Of a stretch of 18,706 bases of DNA, positions 14,091 through 18,706 are shown one piece after another; position 1 is the first letter of the stretch; every line of letters begins with the position of its first letter. The notes below the pieces were generated by a model. It worked only from the letters and a program-made list of their open reading frames with translations. It was not told where the DNA came from and did not search any database. Source of the stretch: CAZSPL01 sp964608735 (GTDB lineage: Bacteria > JAJVIF01 > JAPKYR01 > CAZSPL01); assembly GCA_964608735.1 (NCBI GenBank), contig CAZSPL010000051.1:1-18706 (forward strand), read 5' to 3'. Position numbers and translations under genes: made by a program.

Positions 14091-14174
14091 GATCCCGGGT
14101 GGCACCCTTTTACCGCGCTTGCCGTACATACTTGCCCTTTCAATGCAGAAAATTGCGCGGGAAAGGGGTGGCCC
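14091..14174. repeat. Intergenic repeat, family 2, copy B
   Basis: 84 bp with the same ends as 2345-2427 (GGGTGGCACC plus TTTTACCGCGC on the left, TTGCGCGGGAAAGGGGTGGCCC-type on the right) and an unrelated middle. It lies just past the stop of the oxidoreductase beta subunit. With families 1 and 4 it fills the whole interval 13719-14197, where I see no gene. Confidence 0.75.
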
Positions 14175-14197
14175 TCGATTAACCCATCCCTCTCTTT

Positions 14198-15055
14198 CTA
14201 CTCAAACTTCCCGAACAACCCCTCCGCCCGCTTCGGATCAACCCCCCGATCACGCAACGGATGCTCGATCCCCTTCAGCACTATCCCATCGTATGCCTCG
14301 CGCTCCTCGCGATAAATTATGCCAAGGGGGATTTTCTCATCATCCCTCATCACCAGTTCCAGCGCCGATGCCCTGTTCGACGGGTCATAATCATCGCCCA
14401 GTTCATAGCAATGCTCGCTGTAATATTTATAAGTCTTCACGTGATCCCACGTAACGCACGGCTGAAGCACATTCAGAAGCGCGAATCCACGATGCGTTAT
14501 CGCGGCTTTCAACATGGCCGCGAGATGCTCCCCCTTCCCGCTCGTTGACTGCGCTACGAATGTACACGACTGCGATATCGCCAGCGCGAGGGGATTCATC
14601 GGGCGCGATGCCACGCCGCCGGGATTCACTTTCGTCACGCGTCCCGCCTCGGTCGTCGGCGACGCTTGCCCCTTGGTCAACCCGTAAATATGATTGTCAT
14701 GCACCACGAGGGTCATGTCGATATTGCGCCGTATGGCATGGATGAAATGATTCCCGCCTTCGCCGTACGCCCCGCCGTCACCTGCATGGACGATCACCGT
14801 CAGATCGTCCGCCGCGAGCTTGATAGCCTGTCCCGACGCGGCCTCCCTTCCGTGAAGCCCGTTATATGTATTCACTCTCATATAATGCGGAAGCTTCGGC
14901 GCCTGCCCTATCCCGGTCACGATAGCAACCCGGCGCGGTTCGAGGTCCAGTTCGACGAGGGCGTTCTTCACGGCATCGAGTATCGGGAAATTCCCGCACC
15001 CGGGACACCATGCGATTTCAACATCGCTTTTATAATCTTCTATCGTAACGCTCAT
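14198..15055 (-). CDS. korB: 2-oxoacid:ferredoxin oxidoreductase, beta subunit (TPP-binding)
   Basis: A 285-residue cytoplasmic subunit that binds thiamine diphosphate and oxidatively decarboxylates a 2-oxoacid, most likely 2-oxoglutarate, passing electrons to ferredoxin. C17-P-G-C20 lies near the N-terminus, and a TPP motif runs from G92-D-G through G-G-N-H-F-I-H-A to V-V-H-D-N-H-I-Y-G-L-T-K-G-Q (118-130). The third position of the GDGD form is Gly (GDGG), a small deviation. The ATG at 15055 overlaps the alpha subunit stop as ATGA and has GGAGG upstream, so translation should be coupled. 2-oxoglutarate is favoured by the subunit layout but other 2-oxoacids are possible. Confidence 0.92.
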   Translation of the reverse strand: MSVTIEDYKSDVEIAWCPGCGNFPILDAVKNALVELDLEPRRVAIVTGIGQAPKLPHYMRVNTYNGLHGREAASGQAIKLAADDLTVIVHAGDGGAYGEGGNHFIHAIRRNIDMTLVVHDNHIYGLTKGQASPTTEAGRVTKVNPGGVASRPMNPLALAISQSCTFVAQSTSGKGEHLAAMLKAAITHRGFALLNVLQPCVTWDHVKTYKYYSEHCYELGDDYDPSNRASALELVMRDDEKIPLGIIYREEREAYDGIVLKGIEHPLRDRGVDPKRAEGLFGKFE

Positions 15056-16755
15056 CGCGACACCTCCTCTTTGATTCGGCCGACAAGCCACTCGACATCG
15101 AACGGCCTGCCGTCGAGCCGGGTTATCTTCCCGTCCGCGCCGCGCAATGCCGTCTCCCTCAGCAACGCGTCTATCTCGCATCCCGCGCTGTTGTCAATCG
15201 CAATGACCCTCGATGACTCGTCGAAAATCCTGCGGATCGCGCTCCCGTCCACCGGCCACATGGTTCGCATGTGCATCATTCCGAGCGGCACGCCTTCCTC
15301 CCCGAGACGCACCCACGCTTCGTAAACCGTCTCGAAACTACTCCCCCAGCTCACAAGCAGCGGATTCCCCGCCCGGTTCCCATAAATTTCCGGCTCGCGC
15401 GCGATTTCCCTCGCCACCGTCGCGGCTTTCCTCAACCTCTTGGCGGCCATGCGTTCGGCTATCCCTGCCGCCTCGATCATATGCCCATCCTCATTATGCT
15501 CATCCGAATCGACGATTACCGTATGCTTCGAAATCCCCGGCGCGGCTATCGGCGATATCCCCGTATCGGTCTGGGCATAGCGCTGGTAATGCTCCATCGC
15601 GTTCAGAGCATCGGCTGTAATACAATATCTCTCGCCCGGAAGCCCGTCCGTGACGAACGGTTCCACTGTCGCGAAGCTGTCCTGCAGAAGCTGGTCGGTG
15701 AGTATTATCACCGGCACCTGGTATTTCTCCGCCGTATCGAACGCCCGCGCGGTGACATCGAAACAATCCGGTACGTTCTTCGGCGCGAGTATCACCCGCG
15801 CGAAACTCCCATGCCCGGCGTGACGCACGAAATTCAACTCCCCCTGCGCGGTACGCGTGGGAAGTCCCGTCGCGGGCCCGGGACGCTGGGCGAGCACTAT
15901 CACCGCGGGAACTTCTATCATCCCGATGTTCGAGAGCCCTTCCACCATCAGCGCGAATCCGCCCCCCGACGTCGCCGTCATCGCGCGCGCCCCGGCGTAT
16001 GACGCCCCCGCGACATAATTGATGGCCGCGACTTCATCCTCCGCCTGTTCGACTACCACTCCCGCTTCGAGTCCCCATTGCGCGAGGTTGGTCATGATAC
16101 TGGTCGCCGGGCTCATCGGGTAGGCCGCAACGAATGTGACTCCGCCCGCGACGGCCCCGAGGGATATCGCATCGCCGCCCGAAAGCCACATCCGCCCGGA
16201 CTTACCATCCCCCGCGGGCATCCGGCAGCGCTTGCCCGCTTCTAAATCAGCGCCCGCTTTATAACCGAGTTCGAACGCCTTCAGGTTTATCTCAAGAAGT
16301 TTATCGTTACCGCCGAATGCATCCCTCACGGCCCCCATGGCGATTTCCCTCTCAAGCCCCGCAAGTCCCGCTATCACGGCGTATGCGACCGTGCTCATCG
16401 CTTTCAACGACCCGGCTTCCTGCGCGAGTCCCGCCAGCGCGAACGGAGCGCGTTTCGGATGTTCCCACTCCGGCGCGGCCGTAATGACGTTGCCATCGCC
16501 GATGCCATCGCCGAACTCGCCGAGGGCATCCTTCGTCAACGCGATGAGCACTTCCGTCCGGTTGGTCACGCCGCACAGACGCCGGTCGGCGATACGCACG
16601 TGGCTGAAATTCAACCCCCCGCGTATCCGCGACTCCGCATCGTTGTAGCTGTATGCAAACAGGCCGCATCTCGTCACGGCACGTCCGAGAAGCTCGGTCG
16701 CGGTCGCCATCCCCTGGCCCGCCGCTCCCGCAATTCGGATATTCAATTCACGCAA
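15052..16755 (-). CDS. korA: 2-oxoacid:ferredoxin oxidoreductase, fused gamma-alpha subunit
   Basis: A 567-residue protein if started at TTG 16755. Residues 1 to about 190 form the gamma domain, with G10-A-A-G-Q-G15 and the S-R-I-R-G-G-L motif. The alpha (pyrimidine-binding) domain follows, with G-G-D-A-I-S-L-G, A-Y-P-M-S-P-A-T-S-I-M, A-T-S-G-G-G-F-A-L-M-V-E and R-P-G-P-A-T-G-L-P-T-R-T. This gamma-alpha fusion is the common KorA layout. GAGGAGG lies 9 bases before the TTG, and the protein then begins directly at the first strand; an ATG at 16791 would place that ribosome site inside the gene. The operon contains only these two subunits. No separate delta (ferredoxin-like) gene is seen. Confidence 0.92.
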   Translation of the reverse strand: MRELNIRIAGAAGQGMATATELLGRAVTRCGLFAYSYNDAESRIRGGLNFSHVRIADRRLCGVTNRTEVLIALTKDALGEFGDGIGDGNVITAAPEWEHPKRAPFALAGLAQEAGSLKAMSTVAYAVIAGLAGLEREIAMGAVRDAFGGNDKLLEINLKAFELGYKAGADLEAGKRCRMPAGDGKSGRMWLSGGDAISLGAVAGGVTFVAAYPMSPATSIMTNLAQWGLEAGVVVEQAEDEVAAINYVAGASYAGARAMTATSGGGFALMVEGLSNIGMIEVPAVIVLAQRPGPATGLPTRTAQGELNFVRHAGHGSFARVILAPKNVPDCFDVTARAFDTAEKYQVPVIILTDQLLQDSFATVEPFVTDGLPGERYCITADALNAMEHYQRYAQTDTGISPIAAPGISKHTVIVDSDEHNEDGHMIEAAGIAERMAAKRLRKAATVAREIAREPEIYGNRAGNPLLVSWGSSFETVYEAWVRLGEEGVPLGMMHMRTMWPVDGSAIRRIFDESSRVIAIDNSAGCEIDALLRETALRGADGKITRLDGRPFDVEWLVGRIKEEVSR

Positions 16756-16814
16756 AAGCTCCGTCCTCCTCAAAGTACATATATTTCCCAATGGTCTCCC
16801 GATGTCCCCCCGAT

Positions 16815-16892
16815 GTTTCGGGACACCCTTGTCCCGAAACCCACCTTTACACCCTTGTCCCGAAACCCACCTTTACACCCTTGTCCCGAAAC
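16815..16892. repeat. Family 3 hairpin with tandemly amplified right half
   Basis: The 26-bp hairpin at 16815-16840 is identical to 5671-5696. From 16825 a 26-bp unit, beginning ACCCTTGTCCCGAAAC, is repeated 2.6 times (16825-16850, 16851-16876, 16877-16892) without visible change. It lies just past the stop of the VWA protein gene. Confidence 0.92.
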
Positions 16893-16910
16893 TCCCGTAA
16901 CAACCCAACA

Positions 16911-18587
16911 CTACCCCACTTCCTCCGGGAACATCAGCTTGAGCCTCGTCTCTTCGTTACCCTTGATTACCACGCCATCGCGCGCGCTGATGATCCCCTC
17001 GACTTCCGCCTCGACGCGGTAGATCCCCTCCGGGAGCTCGAACGCCCAGTCCGGACTCTCTTCACCTTCTTGCGTCCAGTGACGCTGATACCTTCCGTGG
17101 TTATCGTAAATGCGCACGAGCCCCCATGCGTCGCGGCCGTTATCGGTGCGAAGTTCGACGATGAGGTAGCCGATCTCGATGGTGAATGAAAATTCGACCG
17201 TACGCTGGTCCCCCTCGGTGATGTAAATCGTCTGCTCCAGACGCTGGTCGCCCACTTCGGCTGTTACGGTGTATGTGTCGGGCGGAACCTGTATGTGATA
17301 ATACGTTGCATACGCCGCCTCCCCCATGAGGAAGCCGTCCGATGCATACACCTTTATATTGCCGTTGATGGGAACGGACTCCACCGTGTTTAGATCGACT
17401 TCGATGATTGACTGACTGATGGGTATCACGATCTCGATGTCGTCGCGGGAGCGGTATGTCACCACGACGCCCGATTCGGTGTACGACCTTCCGCCGGAGG
17501 ACCCCTCGATGTCATATGTGCCTTCCGGGAGCGAAACGCTGAACTCTTCGCTCGGGCCTCCCTCGTAGACCACCGTCCGGTTGACATCGGTGACTTCAAG
17601 CATCCCTTTTATCGGGTTAAGGAGCGAGTCGAGAAGAGTTACGCGCACATTCCCCGCGCGGGGCGAGAAGACGACGCTCACCTTCCCGGCGCTCGTGCTG
17701 TCTATGGTGAACGGCCCGGCATCCTTCGTCTCGCCCATATATTTCACCTTGATGGTGTATATCCCGGCGGGAAGCTCGGTGATAAGCGCCGATGTGTCAT
17801 ATGCCGCGCGCACCGGCTCGCCGGATACGTCATACACGAGTATCTCCGAATTCAATGCCGTGCCGTCGCCGTCGTATACATAGACCGAGAGATTCCCCGA
17901 GAAATCGTTTATCGATTTGGTGAGGGTATCCTTCAGGTTCTGCATGTTGTCTATGTCGTACACGCGTCCGCCCGCCGATTTGGCAATGGCGTTGAACTCG
18001 GCGGAGATGTCCTCGTTGATGTCGATGCCGTAGAAATATACCCTCGGCGCGCCGGGATTGTTCTCGTAATAATACTGGAGGTCTTCGAGATTCTGCCCGC
18101 CGTCGTCGAGGCCGTCGGTTATCACCAGCACGATATTGTTGCCCGCGTCATCGGGGAAATCATAGAGGCATTCCTGCAGGGCGTGGTAGAGCGAACGCTC
18201 GCCCCCCGGCTGCTGCTCTTTTATTTTTTCGATGAGGCTGTATTTGCTGAGAAGTCCCATGCCGGCGACGAGGTCGGAAGTGTAATACTGCGCACCCGCG
18301 CGGCCGCCCATCACGCGCAGCGCGAACTTGTAGTTGTCGGGGGCCTCGTTCACGAAATCCAGCAGCGCCGATTTCGCCGCGCCGAGCTTGGTGGTCTGGT
18401 CGACCTGGCGCTTCATGGTATCGGAGCAGTCGAGGATGATTTCGATGTATGTCGTCCCGCGGTTCTGGATATTTTCGGATGTGGCCCCGCTGCTCGGGAT
18501 GTTACCGCTGTAAGTGCCCTGCGCCATCCCGTCGGTGGGAAACAGCAGCAGAAGCATCAATATGAATAATGGAAAAAGCCGTCGCAT
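16911..18587 (-). CDS. Secreted von Willebrand factor A domain protein with beta-sandwich repeats
   Basis: A 558-residue protein with a signal peptide (M-R-R, hydrophobic core, likely cleavage after G-M-A near residue 23). A VWA domain follows from about 46 to 225: I-I-L-D53-C-S55-D-T57-M is the metal-site motif in DxSxT form, R-S-L-Y-H-A-L stands in the second motif, and V-I-T-D-G-L-D-D carries the third. After it come about four PEGA or carboxypeptidase-regulatory-like repeats, each with a turn of the form L-P-x-G-x-Y (for example ELPAGIYTIKV, SLPEGTYDIEG, VPPDTYTVTAE, ELPEGIYRVEA). I infer metal-dependent protein binding at the surface or in the periplasm. GAGGAGG precedes the ATG. No membrane anchor follows the signal peptide. 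Confidence 0.88.
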   Translation of the reverse strand: MRRLFPLFILMLLLLFPTDGMAQGTYSGNIPSSGATSENIQNRGTTYIEIILDCSDTMKRQVDQTTKLGAAKSALLDFVNEAPDNYKFALRVMGGRAGAQYYTSDLVAGMGLLSKYSLIEKIKEQQPGGERSLYHALQECLYDFPDDAGNNIVLVITDGLDDGGQNLEDLQYYYENNPGAPRVYFYGIDINEDISAEFNAIAKSAGGRVYDIDNMQNLKDTLTKSINDFSGNLSVYVYDGDGTALNSEILVYDVSGEPVRAAYDTSALITELPAGIYTIKVKYMGETKDAGPFTIDSTSAGKVSVVFSPRAGNVRVTLLDSLLNPIKGMLEVTDVNRTVVYEGGPSEEFSVSLPEGTYDIEGSSGGRSYTESGVVVTYRSRDDIEIVIPISQSIIEVDLNTVESVPINGNIKVYASDGFLMGEAAYATYYHIQVPPDTYTVTAEVGDQRLEQTIYITEGDQRTVEFSFTIEIGYLIVELRTDNGRDAWGLVRIYDNHGRYQRHWTQEGEESPDWAFELPEGIYRVEAEVEGIISARDGVVIKGNEETRLKLMFPEEVG

Positions 18588-18635
18588 TCAACATCTCCTC
18601 CTCTCAGGCATACTCGCTTAATATTAACACAAATC

Positions 18636-18706
18636 GGGGCCTGTCCCTCTACGGGGCCTGTCCCTCTACGGGGCCTGTCCCTCTACGGGGCCTGTCCCTC
18701 TACGGG
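18636..18706. repeat. 17-bp tandem repeat running off the window end
   Basis: The unit GGGGCCTGTCCCTCTAC occurs four times without change (18636, 18653, 18670, 18687) and the next copy begins at 18704. It is upstream of the VWA gene and contains the CTGTCCCT core seen in other intergenic motifs. The array is open-ended here. Confidence 0.95.

Noticed and set aside
13723..14454. Open frame running through the 100-N gap
   Set aside because: Only open because undetermined bases hide stops; the rest translates intergenic repeats.
16815..16892. Direct repeats as a possible CRISPR array
   Set aside because: The units are contiguous or share the same linker; there are no variable spacers and no cas genes. 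The same holds for 18636-18706.

Overview
The window reads as a bacterial chromosome fragment from an uncultivated, GC-rich lineage (GC well above 50% by eye, strong preference for GC-ending codons). It contains a run of exactly 100 N at 13779-13878, as scaffolders use for gaps of unknown size, and both ends lie in repetitive DNA, so it may be a whole metagenome-assembled scaffold. I cannot name a phylum. A ferredoxin-type 2-oxoacid oxidoreductase suggests anaerobic carbon metabolism, and a lipoprotein and a signal-peptide protein show an active Sec export route.

Layout: (1) 172-2214, minus strand, a histidine phosphatase and a DUF58 protein in a probable two-gene operon. (2) 2512-5217, minus strand, a large lipoprotein made of LVIVD-type beta-propeller units that count to 14. 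(3) 5542-5613, plus strand, tRNA-Glu(CUC) with its own promoter and terminator. (4) 5718-7605, minus strand, three consecutive genes for small membrane proteins of unrecognised family that share one C-terminal helical domain behind different membrane-anchoring N-termini; two of them need non-ATG starts (TTG, and probably CTG). (5) 7876-11792, plus strand, aconitase-X large subunit, aconitase-X small (swivel) subunit and an M19 dipeptidase, with the two AcnX subunits separated by an opposite-strand, apparently 5'-truncated BNR/sialidase-like gene. (6) 12078-13718, plus strand, a QueD/PTPS enzyme and a membrane-anchored HDOD protein. (7) 14198-16755, minus strand, 2-oxoacid:ferredoxin oxidoreductase beta and fused gamma-alpha subunits, overlapping by an ATGA. 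(8) 16911-18587, minus strand, a secreted von Willebrand factor A protein with beta-sandwich repeats.

Nearly every intergenic space over 100 bp holds short palindromic or tandem repeats from several families. Many lie just downstream of gene 3' ends, and some recur two or three times in these 18.7 kb. No transposase, CRISPR array, phage gene or rRNA was seen.

The most unusual points are the three-paralogue membrane cluster, the interrupted aconitase-X locus with a separate promoter in front of the small subunit, and the dense layered repeat families, one of which coincides with the assembly gap. I did not find a clear new defence or biosynthetic system. All family assignments come from reading motifs, not from database searches.
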